Shown one piece after another: positions 8,925 to 18,170 of a stretch of DNA of 64,000 nucleotides (its first letter is position 1; the number at the start of each line of letters is the position of its first letter). The notes beneath the pieces are model-generated. The model was not told the origin of the DNA. It made no database searches and worked only from the letters and a program-made list of their open reading frames with translations. Source of the DNA: Pseudonocardia kunmingensis (GTDB taxonomy: Bacteria > Actinomycetota > Actinomycetes > Mycobacteriales > Pseudonocardiaceae); the NCBI RefSeq assembly GCF_006716445.1, contig NZ_VFPA01000001.1, positions 124,001 through 188,000 of the forward strand, written 5' to 3'. Made by a program: the position numbers and the translations under genes.

Positions 8925-10135
8925 GGGGTGACCTCCTTGCGCTCGCCGCGGTCGCGAATCGCCCCGCTCGCCCGCAGCGCGTTGATGTCGGAGTCCCCGA
9001 AGCCGGACTCCCGCAGGACGGGTTCGGTGTGCTCGCCGACGGCAGCGACGCCCCGGGTGATCCGCGCGGGGGTCCGGGAGAGCGTGACCGGGTTGCCGAG
9101 GATCCGGGTCGACGTGCTGCCGGCCACTTCGACCCGGGTGATCGTGCCGTTCGCGAGCACCTGCGGGTGGCGCAGCGCCTCGTCCAGCGTCAGCAGCGGC
9201 GCGGACAGCAGGTCCGCGGAGTCGAACCGCTGGATGGCGTCCTCGGTGGTCAAGGCACGAACGGCGTCGCGCAGCAGTTCGTTGGCCCGCTCCTTGTTGC
9301 GCGCCTGCAGGCTCGCGGTGCCGAACTCCGGCCGCCTGCTCAGGTCCTCTAGGTCGAGCGCCTTGCACACCAGGTGCAGCGCGTTCTCCCGGAACAGGCC
9401 GAGCACCGTGACCATTCCGTCGCTCGTCTCGAAGACACCGCTGTACCAGTCGGTCACCCAGTTCGTCTCGCGCCCATACATCAGCATCGACGCGCTCTCC
9501 AGCGTCTGCAGCGCCATCGCGGTGTCCAAGAGGTTGACACTCACATGCTGCCCGCGCCCCGAACGCTCCCGCTCGAGCAGCGCCGCGAGGATCCCTTGGG
9601 CCAGCGCCATCCCGGAGGCGTAGTCAACCACCGGCACCGGTGAGATGTGCGCCGCAAGACCGGGGTCCCCCACCGTCCGGGCCATCCCGCTCAGCGACTG
9701 CGCGAGCATGTCCTGGCCCGCCTTGTGCGCGTACGGCCCGGTCTCCCCGAAACCGGACGCGGACGCGTAGACCAACCGCGGGTAGCGGTCGGCCAGCTCC
9801 TCGTAGGACAGGCCGAGGCGGCGCACCGCGGCCGGCCGGTAGCTGTGCACCAGTACGTCGGCGCGCTCCAGCAGACGGTGCAGCGCCGCCAGCCCCTCGC
9901 GCGTCTTGAGGTTCAGCGAGACGCTGCGCTTGTTGCGGTTCACCGCCACGTAGTAGGAGGACGGCTCGCCCGCCTCGATGGCATCGCGGTCCAGCGAGCG
10001 CATCATGTCGCCCGCCACCCCGCGCTCGACCTTGACGACGTCGGCCCCGAAGTCGCCGAGCACCTGCGCCGCAAGCGGCCCCTGCATGATCTCGCCGAGG
10101 TCGAGGACACGGATCCCCTCCAGCGCGCGCGTCAT
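8921..10135 (-). CDS. Class III CoA-transferase (CaiB/BaiF family)
   Basis: The 404-residue protein is a family III CoA transferase: LEGIRVLDLGEIMQGPLAAQVLGDFGADVVKVE at the N-terminus, NRNKRSVSLNLKT, a conserved aspartate near GQDMLAQSLSG, and SVNLLDTAMALQ. These enzymes move CoA between carboxylic acids through an aspartyl-CoA anhydride route. The start ATG (10135) overlaps the acyl-CoA dehydrogenase stop by 4 bp. Together with the dehydrogenase it suggests activation of an organic acid as CoA ester and its alpha,beta-oxidation. Confidence 0.88.
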   Translation of the reverse strand: MTRALEGIRVLDLGEIMQGPLAAQVLGDFGADVVKVERGVAGDMMRSLDRDAIEAGEPSSYYVAVNRNKRSVSLNLKTREGLAALHRLLERADVLVHSYRPAAVRRLGLSYEELADRYPRLVYASASGFGETGPYAHKAGQDMLAQSLSGMARTVGDPGLAAHISPVPVVDYASGMALAQGILAALLERERSGRGQHVSVNLLDTAMALQTLESASMLMYGRETNWVTDWYSGVFETSDGMVTVLGLFRENALHLVCKALDLEDLSRRPEFGTASLQARNKERANELLRDAVRALTTEDAIQRFDSADLLSAPLLTLDEALRHPQVLANGTITRVEVAGSTSTRILGNPVTLSRTPARITRGVAAVGEHTEPVLRESGFGDSDINALRASGAIRDRGERKEVTP

Positions 10136-11262
10136 GCCCGCGCCTGCCCGGCGTAGACGTCCTTGGCGATCACCAGACGCTGGATCTGGTTGGTGCCCTC
10201 GTAGATCTGCGTGATCTTGACGTCGCGCATCATTCGTTCGACCGGGTAGTCCCGCACGAACCCATACCCACCGTGCAGCTGCACCGCGTCCGTGGCCACC
10301 GACATGGCGTTGTCGCTGCACAGCAGTTTGGCCATGGAGACCCGGGCCCGGGCACGCGGATCGTCGTCGGAGATCAGGCGGACCGCGTCGTAGAGCAGCG
10401 CGCGCGCCGACTCGATCTTCACGGCCATGTCGGCGACCATCCCGCGGAGCATCTGGAACCGGGAGAGCTGCTGGCCGAACTGCTCCCGCTGACCGGTATA
10501 GGCGACGGCCGCGTCGAAAGCACCCTGCGCGATCCCCAGCGCCTGTGCGGCAATCAGCGCGCGGCTGCCGTTGAGCTCGCCGTTGATGTAGCGGTACCCC
10601 TGCACGGGATCGCCCACGACCCGACGGGCGGGCACGCGGCAGTCGTCCAGGGCGACGTCGGTGGTGGGGCTGCCCCGCATGCCCATCTTCTTCTCGTGCG
10701 GGCCGAAGGAGATGCCGGGGTCGTGGCGGTGGACCATGAGGACGCCGAAGTCCCGTTCTCCGGTCCGGGCGAGGATCGCGTACCAGTCGGCCCAGGGCGC
10801 GTTGCTGATGAAGCGCTTCTGGCCGTTCAGCACCCAATCGCCGCCGTCCCGTACCGCGCTCGTCCTGATGCCGGACAGGTCCGAGCCGACAGTCGGCTCG
10901 GTCATGCACCACGCCGCTCCGGCCTCGCCGCTCGCGACGCGCGGGACGACCTCGGAACGCAGCTCGTCCGAACCCTGGCTGACGACGGTGGACGTGCCCG
11001 CCCAGTTGACGAGCAGCACCAGCGCCGAGCTGGCGCAGGCCGCCGCGACCTCCTCCACCGCGATCACCTGCGAAAGCAGGTCGGCACCGGAACCTCCCAG
11101 CTCCTCGTCGTAAGGCAGGCCCGGGAGGTCCGCCGCGCACAGCGCATCCCACGCCTCCTGAGGGAACCGCTCCTGGTCGTCCACGTCCGCGGCGTGGGGG
11201 GCGACCTTGTCGGCCGCGAGCCGCCGCACGCTGCTGCGAAAGTCGTCGTACTCGGTCTGCAT
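10132..11262 (-). CDS. Acyl-CoA dehydrogenase
   Basis: A 376-residue FAD-dependent acyl-CoA dehydrogenase. WCMTEPTVGSDLSGI is the FAD/substrate-binding signature, QLHGGYGFVRDYPVER and QIYEGTNQIQR are the C-terminal signatures, and the glutamate in YEGT is the expected catalytic base. Members introduce a 2,3-double bond into acyl-CoA and pass electrons to ETF. It starts 33 bp after the AMACR-like gene and overlaps the CoA-transferase gene. Acyl substrate length cannot be read from the sequence. Confidence 0.92.
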   Translation of the reverse strand: MQTEYDDFRSSVRRLAADKVAPHAADVDDQERFPQEAWDALCAADLPGLPYDEELGGSGADLLSQVIAVEEVAAACASSALVLLVNWAGTSTVVSQGSDELRSEVVPRVASGEAGAAWCMTEPTVGSDLSGIRTSAVRDGGDWVLNGQKRFISNAPWADWYAILARTGERDFGVLMVHRHDPGISFGPHEKKMGMRGSPTTDVALDDCRVPARRVVGDPVQGYRYINGELNGSRALIAAQALGIAQGAFDAAVAYTGQREQFGQQLSRFQMLRGMVADMAVKIESARALLYDAVRLISDDDPRARARVSMAKLLCSDNAMSVATDAVQLHGGYGFVRDYPVERMMRDVKITQIYEGTNQIQRLVIAKDVYAGQARA

Positions 11263-11295
11263 TCGTTCTCGCTCCTCGGGATCGTCGAGATGAGT

Positions 11296-12498
11296 TCAGA
11301 TCGGCGGCCAGCGCAGGCCTCGCACGGCATCGGGCGTGCTCGAGCCGATCGCCTTGCGCGCGTCCTCGTCGCCGATCCCGAAACGCGCGAGCACGCGCGC
11401 CGTCGAGTCAGCGGTCTCGGTCGGGCCAGCTGCCGCCGGGGTGCGCGAGTACTGCGGAACCGCCGGCACCGATCGGGTCGGGGAGTCCGGGTAGCGCTGC
11501 GCAATCTGGTCAGATCCGGCGAGCTCGTGCGGTTCCAGCACCGGGGTAACGCAGGCGTCGATGCCGGAGAAGAACTCTGCCCATTCCGCCATGGTGCATT
11601 GCCGGAACGACTCGGTGAGGCGGACCTCGATGGTCGCGAACTCCTCCGGGTCCATGTGGTCTGGCACCGGACCCAGTTCGAGGGCCTGCCACAGGTTCGT
11701 GAAGAACGCGTTCTCCAACGCCCCGACGGCCACGTACCGGCCGTCTGCGCACGCGTAGCAGCGGTAGGCGGGGTGCGTTCCGGCGAGCACACCCTCACCG
11801 CGCCGCGGCAGCGACGGCCCACCCCAGTCAGCGAGGTTCATACCCATCATCGACAAGACCCCGTCGACCATCGCCGCGTCGATGTACTGGCCACGCCCGG
11901 AGTGCTCGCGCTCGTACAGCGCACCGACGACCCCGAAGGCGGCGAGCAGTCCTCCGCCCGCGAAGTCGGCCACCAGGTTCAGCGGCGGCACCGGCGGTCC
12001 GCCGGGCGGACCGAAGGTGCCGAGCGCACCACCGACGGCGAGGTAGTTGATGTCGTGTCCGGCGCGCTGCGCCCACGGACCTGTCTGCCCGTAGCCGGTG
12101 ACGCTGCAGTAGACCAATCGCGGATTGATCTCGCTCAGCTCGGCGTAGCCCGCACCGATCCGGTCGGCCACGCCGGGCCGGAACCCCTCCATCAGGACAT
12201 CCGATTCCGCCACCATCCGTTGCAGCACGGCTCGCCCTTCGCCGGTCTTCAGATCCAGCGTGACGAACTCCTTTCCGCGCGACAGCGCCGGGACCGGCAG
12301 GCCCGATCTCCCACCGCCGACGGCGATCACCTCGGCACCGAGATCGGCCAGCAGCATGCTGCCGTATGGCCCGGGCGCGAGCCGGGTCATGTCGAGTACG
12401 CGCACTCCGGCGAGCGGCCCTTTCCGGCGGGCGGTTCCGTCATCGGCGGTGCCCCCGGAAATCACCGGACTTGACGGGCCGGTCTGTGCGTGAGGCAA
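11296..12498 (-). CDS. Alpha-methylacyl-CoA racemase-like class III CoA-transferase family protein
   Basis: The 400-residue protein shares the class III fold (GPLAGVRVLDMTRLAPGP, LADLGAEVIAV, GHDINYLAVGGAL) but resembles alpha-methylacyl-CoA racemases in its C-terminal half (AGTHPAYRCYACADGRYVAVGALE). Racemases shift the configuration of 2-methylacyl-CoAs so that stereospecific acyl-CoA dehydrogenases can use them. That fits the dehydrogenase immediately downstream. A true CoA transferase remains possible. It is the first gene of the operon; a gene-free region of about 450 bp lies upstream. Confidence 0.75.
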   Translation of the reverse strand: MPHAQTGPSSPVISGGTADDGTARRKGPLAGVRVLDMTRLAPGPYGSMLLADLGAEVIAVGGGRSGLPVPALSRGKEFVTLDLKTGEGRAVLQRMVAESDVLMEGFRPGVADRIGAGYAELSEINPRLVYCSVTGYGQTGPWAQRAGHDINYLAVGGALGTFGPPGGPPVPPLNLVADFAGGGLLAAFGVVGALYEREHSGRGQYIDAAMVDGVLSMMGMNLADWGGPSLPRRGEGVLAGTHPAYRCYACADGRYVAVGALENAFFTNLWQALELGPVPDHMDPEEFATIEVRLTESFRQCTMAEWAEFFSGIDACVTPVLEPHELAGSDQIAQRYPDSPTRSVPAVPQYSRTPAAAGPTETADSTARVLARFGIGDEDARKAIGSSTPDAVRGLRWPPI

Positions 12499-12956
12499 AT
12501 TCGTCCTCCTCGTCGAGGTCCTCTCAGAACGCGTCGGGCTTCACCTTCCGCGGGACGGCGATGGGTGTGCACCTCCACATGGAGGGGTCGCTTTCACGCG
12601 CCGTCTGCCTCCCGGCCGGCAGGGATCACACCGCTACAGCATCGGCCGCACCAGGCGATGCGGGCCGTCCGAGACGCACCGCGCCGATCACGCACCTACG
12701 GCCAATCCCCCGCCGCGCGTCGCGCCGCCTCGGTGGAAGAGCCACCCCAGGTTTGGCCTCCACAGGTGCGTCGCCGCGCGAGCAGGCGCGGCGGGCGTGG
12801 GGTCGCCGCCGGTGGAGCCATGGCCTGCGGCGCCGCCGACCGTGATCACCTCGTCGGGCCCCGGCTCGCACCTTCCCCGCCGGTCGGCGACTTCGTCGCG
12901 ATCGCGGGCCGCAGGTCGCGGGCACGGGCGAGGGAGGCGACCCCTCCGCAACCGGC
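12499..12956. other. Gene-free stretch upstream of the racemase-like gene
   Basis: About 458 bp lie between the start of the racemase-like gene and the end of the GH127 pseudogene, both on the minus strand. Only overlapping G/C-driven open frames are present and none looks like a known protein. It should hold the promoter of the CoA operon. No clear operator palindrome was recognised. Confidence 0.4.
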
Positions 12957-14311
12957 TCAGACCGTCGGCAGCCAGATCCGCATCGTCGACGGACCGCGGG
13001 CCGCCCATGAGTGGTAGGGCACCAGTGGGATCCTGACGGGCGCGCCCGCCCGATCGCGCTGCCCGGCCTGTCCGTAGGGCCATGCCGCGTCCGTGTGCTC
13101 GACCAGCACGCCGGACGCCGTCACCGCGCCGTCGTCCCGCAGCGGCCGGTCCGGGTCGACCCGGACGCGGTCCACGTGCGGTCCGCCGGGGAGATCCGTG
13201 GACTCCGCACACAGGACGAGCGGGCCACGCTCCACCGCAACGCACCCGCGGACCGCGTCGATGCGCGGATCGGCCGCGGTCCAGCGCGGCGCGACCGGCA
13301 GGTCCAGGTGGATCTCCTCACTGACCGAGAAGCGCCGGCGCATCGAGACGCTCCCGGGTCCGGCTTTCCTGTGCCCGTCCCTGTCGACCACCGCCGCACC
13401 CGCCGCCCAGGACGGCACGCGGAGGGTAGCGACCACGGCGCATCGTCGGTCTCGGTGACCCCGCACCGTGACGCGCCCCGCGTCCGGGTAGGCCGTGCCG
13501 ATCTCGACGAACACCGCGCGACCGTCGGGGAGCCGTGTGGAGATCCGCGCATCTGCGTACTGGTGCACCTGCAGACCGTCCTCGTCCGCCGTCGCGAGGT
13601 AGGTGTCGAGGCTCGCGAACGTACGCCCACGTTCGTCGGACAGCACGAGACCGAGAACCACCGCGCCCGCAGGCTGCTTGCCGCCCGCGGGGTCTCCACC
13701 TCGAGCGAAGCCGGAAGCCCCAGCTGCCGCTGGGTGCAGCGTGTTGATGTAGTAGAACGCCCGGCCGTCGGGAGAGGGGCGAGGTTGCAACGACGTTGAA
13801 CAGCGTCCGCTCGGCGACGTCGGCGTACCGCGGATCGCCGGTGGCGAGCAGCAGCCGCCAGGACAGCATCACCGACGCCACTCCCGCACAGTCTCGCAGT
13901 ACGCGCGATCGGGTGGCAGGACGTAGTCGTCGCCGAACGACTCGTCCTGGTGGTGCGACCCCATCCCGCCAGTGAGGTACGTCCGTCGGGCGATGGTGGG
14001 TCCCACTGCCGCTCCACGGCGGCGAGCAGATCGGCGTCCCCCGTCTCCACCGCGACGTCCACGGCCCCGGCAGCCAGGTACAGCGCACGGACCGCGTGCC
14101 CCGCAGGACCGTCGCCTCGCGCACCGGCACGTCGTCCTGGAAGTAGGCACGCCCGAACTCGATGTCCGCGAGCCGCTGGTGCCCCCGCCGCTCGACGAAC
14201 TCGGCCGCCATCTCGAGGTAGCGCTGCTCGCCTGTCAGCCGGGCGAGCTCCACGAACGCGGTCTCGATCTCGGGATGGCCGTCGATCCCGGGGCTCCCGC
14301 CAGGGCCGAAG
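12957..14311 (-). pseudogene. GH127 (beta-L-arabinofuranosidase, DUF1680) pseudogene, N-terminally deleted and multiply frameshifted
   Basis: Pieces of one GH127 enzyme follow each other in different minus-strand frames. GIDGHPEIETAFVELARL to ADIEFGRAYFQDDVPVREA lies near 14100-14300. YLTGGMGSHHQDESFGDDYV lies near 13920-13980. CAGVASVMLSWRLLLATGDPRYADV lies near 13800-13890. AFYYINTLH lies near 13750, the catalytic-type SCCPTNVG near 13650, and the C-terminal beta domain to MRIWLPTV ends at 12957. At least five frame changes are needed to read through. The roughly 150 N-terminal residues are missing, cut where a plus-strand LacI fragment begins. A functional enzyme would remove L-arabinofuranose from plant glycans. 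Confidence 0.8.
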
Positions 14312-14802
14312 ACTTCGGGCTCGGGCGCCGGCACATCGCCCACATCACCGGCGACCGGGAGTACGCGGCCGCCACCGACCGCGCCGAGGGCGCGGCGAGC
14401 GCACTCGCCGCGCACGGCCTGCGGTTCGCGGGCCAGGCCCCCCTCTTCGGTGAATGGTCGGAGTACTGGGGCTACTCGGCCATGCGCTCCCTGCTCGACC
14501 GCTCCACGGAGGTGGACGCCGTGATGTGCGGCAGCGACCAGGTGGCCCGTGGCGTGCTCGACGCGCTGCGCGAGCGCGGCCGGTCGGTCCCCTGCGACGT
14601 CGCCGTGATCGGCTTCGACAACTGGGGATCGATACTGGCCGGCGCCCGTCCGCCGCTCAGCACGGTCGACATGAACCTCGAGCAGCTCGGCCGTTCGGCC
14701 GCCCAGCGGCTCTTCGACCGCATCGACGGCAGCGCCGCACAGGGCGTCCAACGCCTACCGTGCCGGCTCGTGCTGCGCGAGTCGACTCTCGGCGCCGGCT
14801 GA
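14312..14802 (+). pseudogene. LacI-family regulator remnant (C-terminal half of ligand-binding domain)
   Basis: From about 14312 the plus strand encodes GLGRRHIAHITGDR and continues through GEWSEYWG, CGSDQVARGVLDALRERGRSVP, AVIGFDN and STVDMNLEQLG, the C-terminal half of a LacI-type sugar-binding domain. The DNA-binding domain and first half are gone; no start codon suits the fragment. It is clearly paralogous to the intact LacI gene that converges on it, whose stop lies only 7 bp away (shared GEWSE/GAWSE and CGSDQVARGV segments). Its lost 5' end faces the lost 5' end of the GH127 pseudogene, so one deletion probably removed both. Confidence 0.8.
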
Positions 14803-14809
14803 CCCCCGG

Positions 14810-15850
14810 CTACGGACCCGCGACCGGCACGCCCGTCGACCCGCGGAACACCATGCTGGGCGCGACCGTCTCGACACCACCGCTCGGACGACCGTCGATC
14901 GCCTCGAGCAGCCGCTGCGCCGCCCGGCGCCCGATCAGCTCCAGCTGCGGGTCCAGCGTGGTGAGCGCAGGCGACCGGCCGGTCGCCATCACGTCCCAGT
15001 TGTCGAACCCGATCACGGCGACGTCGCCCGGTACCGACCGACCGGCGCGCTCCAGGGCGTCGACGACACCGCGTGCGACCTGGTCGCTGCCGCAGATCAC
15101 CGCGTCGAGGTCCGGGGCGACGGTGAGGAGCTGGTGGGCGGCCTGTCGACCCCACTCCTCCGACCACGCCCCGTACCGGGGCGCTCCCCCGGTGAGCGCG
15201 AGTCCGGCCTCGGCGAGCACCCGCGCGGCCGACTCGGCCCGCTGCGTGGCGGAGCGCTGGTCGTCCCGCCCGGAGATGCACCCGATGCGCCGCCTGCCCG
15301 CGCCGAGGAGGTGCTCCACGGCCAGCCGGCCCGCGCGCTCGTTGTCGATCGTCACCGACGCGTCCCGCGGGTCAGCTGACGGCGCGATGGCGTAGACGAC
15401 CGGCACCCCCTCGGGCACGTCGATCGGCGGGCGGGGATCGGTGACGCACCCGGTCACGATCAACCCGTCGACCCGGCGCCCGACCAGCGTGTCGACGTAC
15501 AGGCGCTCACGCACCGGGTCGCCCCGCGTGTCGCACAGGAACACCGCGATGCGGCCCGGTCCGAGCGCGTCCTCCGCGCCGAGCAGGACCGGGAAGTAGA
15601 ACCGGCCCACGTCGTCGGTCGCGACGAGGCCGACGGTGTAGGTGCGACCCGAGTGCAGCGCTCGAGCGACGCCGTTCATCGTGAAGCCGAGCTTCTCCGC
15701 CGCGGCCACGACGGCCGACCGCGTCTCGCTCCGCAGTTGGCCCCGGCCGTTGAGCGCCTTCGACGCGGTGCCGACGGAGACGCCGGCGAGCCGGGCGACA
15801 TCTGCCAGCGTCGCGGCGCGGCCACGCGCGGAAACCCCTTGCGGATCCAC
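14810..15850 (-). CDS. LacI-family transcriptional repressor
   Basis: A 346-residue LacI/GalR regulator. The N-terminal helix-turn-helix reads TLADVARLAGVSVGTASKALNG, followed by the hinge and VGLVATDDVGRFYFPVLLGA of the periplasmic-binding-like domain. The C-terminal part has ICGSDQVARGVVDAL and AVIGFDNWDV. The GTG at 15850 has a strong GGAGGGAGG upstream. It is divergent from the sugar ABC operon, and a perfect 16-bp palindrome with the LacI-type central CG lies between them. It therefore very probably represses that operon and responds to a sugar. Its C-terminal half has a close paralogous remnant right after its stop. Confidence 0.92.
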   Translation of the reverse strand: MDPQGVSARGRAATLADVARLAGVSVGTASKALNGRGQLRSETRSAVVAAAEKLGFTMNGVARALHSGRTYTVGLVATDDVGRFYFPVLLGAEDALGPGRIAVFLCDTRGDPVRERLYVDTLVGRRVDGLIVTGCVTDPRPPIDVPEGVPVVYAIAPSADPRDASVTIDNERAGRLAVEHLLGAGRRRIGCISGRDDQRSATQRAESAARVLAEAGLALTGGAPRYGAWSEEWGRQAAHQLLTVAPDLDAVICGSDQVARGVVDALERAGRSVPGDVAVIGFDNWDVMATGRSPALTTLDPQLELIGRRAAQRLLEAIDGRPSGGVETVAPSMVFRGSTGVPVAGP

Positions 15851-15973
15851 GCCCCTCCCTCCGACCCGGACTGATCGTGACCCTACCCGGACCCAGGGTA
15901 CTGATCACGGAGCCGCACGCAAGGAGCCGCCTTGACCGTCGGCCGCGGCCCGACCTACATTCCGAACCGCGCG

Positions 15974-15989
15974 CGGCAAACGTTTGCCG
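15974..15989. promoter_or_regulatory. Predicted LacI-family operator
   Basis: CGGCAAACGTTTGCCG is a perfect 16-bp palindrome with the AAACGTTT core and central CG typical of LacI/GalR operators. It lies between the divergent lacI-type gene (start 15850) and the solute-binding protein gene (start 16015), 25 bp before the latter. It should bind the adjacent repressor and may control both directions. Confidence 0.8.
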
Positions 15990-16014
15990 TCATATTTCCG
16001 AGGGTAGGTGTCAG

Positions 16015-17250
16015 ATGGTGGCTCGGATCAGCCGCCGGCGGATGCTGGGGGCGGCCGGAGCTGCCGCGCTCGGCGCTACCGCCGGGTCCGTCACGGGCTG
16101 CGCGGCCCACTCGGACCCGCGCACCGTCCTGTCGGTCTGGGACTACTGGACCGCGGGCGGCACCAGCGCGGCCGCCGACTGGGTGCACGAGCAGTACATG
16201 GCGCACCGCCCCGACGTCCGTGTCGAGCGCCAGGTCGTGCCGTTCGACCAGTACAAGCGCACGGTGCTGCAGTCGGCGAGCGCAGGCGACGTCCCCGACG
16301 TCCTCGCGATCGACAACTCCGATGTCGCCGCCTTCGCCGCGATCGGTCTGCTCGACGACCTCACCGACCGGATCGCGGTCTGGTCCGGCGCCGCGGACAT
16401 CCTGCCCGCCGCATGGCGGACCACGGAGTACCGCGGGCGGCGGTTCGCCGTCCCCGACACGGTCAACGACCTCGCCCTCTACTACGACCGAACCGTCCTG
16501 GACGCCGCCGGGGTGCGTCCGCCGTCCACGTGGGACGAGCTGCGGGAGGCTGCCGCCCGGCTCACCACCGACGGCCGGTACGGGTTCGCCGTCTCCGCGG
16601 TGCAGAGCGAGGAGGCCACCTTGCAGTTCCTCCCCTGGCTGTGGCAGGCGGGCGGCGACGTCCCGACCCTCGCGGGCACCGGAGGGCAGGCCGCGCTCGG
16701 GCTCTACAGGGAGCTGCTCGACGCCGGGCACATGTCCCGCGGCACGCTCGGCTGGACCCAGGCGGACCTGCTCAACCAGTTCGTCAACGGCCAGACCGCG
16801 ATGATGGTCAACGGCCCGTGGCAGATTCCGGAGCTGTCCACATCCGACGTCGACTGGGCGGTCGCCCCCCTTCCCCGCCGGGACACCGCGGCCACCGTGA
16901 TCGGCGCCGAGGACCTGGGGATCTGCGCCGGCGCCCCGCACGCCGACCTCGCCTGGGACTTCGTCACGTTCTGCAAGTCCCTGCCCGTCGCCACCCGCTA
17001 CACGCAGATCAGCAACCAGCTGCCCAGCAGTCGCACCGTGTCGGAGGATCCGCACTGGTCCGCCGACCCCGCCCTCAGCGTGTTCACCTCCCAGCTCGAC
17101 GTCGCCCGTCCCCGGGCGTACGGCGAGAACTACCTCGCGATCTCGCAGGACATCCAGAAGGCGATCCAGGCCGCCCTCACCGGGCAGGCGCCCGTGGCCG
17201 ACGCGCTGCAGCAGGCGCAGGACGCCATCGGCGGGAAGCTCGCCGCATGA
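16015..17250 (+). CDS. Sugar ABC transporter substrate-binding lipoprotein
   Basis: The 411-residue protein is an extracellular solute-binding protein of the carbohydrate (family 1) type. Its signal has a twin-arginine-like SRRRMLG and a lipobox VTGC with Cys29, predicting a Tat-exported lipoprotein. GLLDDLTDRIAVW, AVPDTVNDLALYYDR and VNGQTAMMVNGPW are typical binding-protein segments. The ATG at 16015 was chosen over upstream in-frame starts because it gives the signal peptide and follows GAGGGTAGG. It is the first gene of a three-gene transporter operon under the LacI operator. Confidence 0.9.
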   Translation: MVARISRRRMLGAAGAAALGATAGSVTGCAAHSDPRTVLSVWDYWTAGGTSAAADWVHEQYMAHRPDVRVERQVVPFDQYKRTVLQSASAGDVPDVLAIDNSDVAAFAAIGLLDDLTDRIAVWSGAADILPAAWRTTEYRGRRFAVPDTVNDLALYYDRTVLDAAGVRPPSTWDELREAAARLTTDGRYGFAVSAVQSEEATLQFLPWLWQAGGDVPTLAGTGGQAALGLYRELLDAGHMSRGTLGWTQADLLNQFVNGQTAMMVNGPWQIPELSTSDVDWAVAPLPRRDTAATVIGAEDLGICAGAPHADLAWDFVTFCKSLPVATRYTQISNQLPSSRTVSEDPHWSADPALSVFTSQLDVARPRAYGENYLAISQDIQKAIQAALTGQAPVADALQQAQDAIGGKLAA

Positions 17251-18170
17251 TCCCCCTGGACGCCCGCAGGCACGGGCGAGGTCGTCGGGACCTGCGGCAG
17301 GCGATCGGCCGCTACGCCTTCGCCGCCCCGGCGATGCTGTTCATCGTCCTGGCGCTGGTCTATCCGCTCGGCTACAACGTCTACCTCGCCCTGCACGACG
17401 TCACGATCGCCACGCTGCTGCGCGGGCAGGCCCCCTTCGCGGGGTTCGCGAACTACCGCGCGCTGTTCGCCGACCCGACGTTCGCCCCGTCGCTGCTGAT
17501 CTCCGCGGTCTTCACGCTGGCCAGCCTGGCGCTGCAGTTCACGCTCGGCTTCGCGCTGGCGCTGCTGTTCCGCCAGCCCTTCCCCGGCGCCGGGACGATG
17601 CGCGCGCTCCTGCTGCTCGGCTGGCTGCTGCCGATCGTGGTCTCCGCGAACGTGTGGCGCTGGATCCTCGACGGCGACTTCGGCGCGCTCAACGCCGTCC
17701 TCACGGGGACGGGCCTGCTCGGGCACGGCGAGTACTGGCTCAGCCAGCCGGTCACGGCGCTGGTGAGCGTGGTGGCGGTGAACGTCTGGATCGGGATCCC
17801 GTTCAACATGATCCTTCTGCTCGCCGGGCTGAACGGGCTGCCGGAGAGCGTCTCCGAGGCCGGGACGCTCGACGGTGCGGGAGCGTGGCAGCGGTTCCGG
17901 TACCTGACGCTGCCGATGATGCGGCCCGTCGCGCTGACCGTGCTGCTGCTGTCGTTCGTGTACACGTTCAAGGTCTTCGACCTCGTGTACGTGCTGACCG
18001 GCGGCGGTCCGGTCGCCGCGACGACGACGCTGCCGATCTACACCTACCAGACGACGTTCACGGCGTTCCGCTTCGGACAGGGCGCCGCGGCCGCGACCGT
18101 GCTGCTGGTGATCTCGCTGGTCGTCGCCGGGTTCTACCTGCGCCTGATCCGCCGCGAGGAGGCGTCCTGA
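17247..18170 (+). CDS. Sugar ABC transporter permease (MalF-like)
   Basis: A 307-residue permease with about six membrane helices, beginning AFAAPAMLFIVLALVYPLGYNVYLA as in MalF/UgpA relatives. The cytoplasmic EAA loop reads EAGTLDGAGAWQRFRYLTLP. The ATG overlaps the binding-protein stop (ATGA). With the second permease it forms the membrane channel of a CUT1-class sugar importer. No ATPase gene is next to it; actinobacteria commonly share one MsiK-type ATPase among such systems. Confidence 0.92.
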   Translation: MIPLDARRHGRGRRDLRQAIGRYAFAAPAMLFIVLALVYPLGYNVYLALHDVTIATLLRGQAPFAGFANYRALFADPTFAPSLLISAVFTLASLALQFTLGFALALLFRQPFPGAGTMRALLLLGWLLPIVVSANVWRWILDGDFGALNAVLTGTGLLGHGEYWLSQPVTALVSVVAVNVWIGIPFNMILLLAGLNGLPESVSEAGTLDGAGAWQRFRYLTLPMMRPVALTVLLLSFVYTFKVFDLVYVLTGGGPVAATTTLPIYTYQTTFTAFRFGQGAAAATVLLVISLVVAGFYLRLIRREEAS

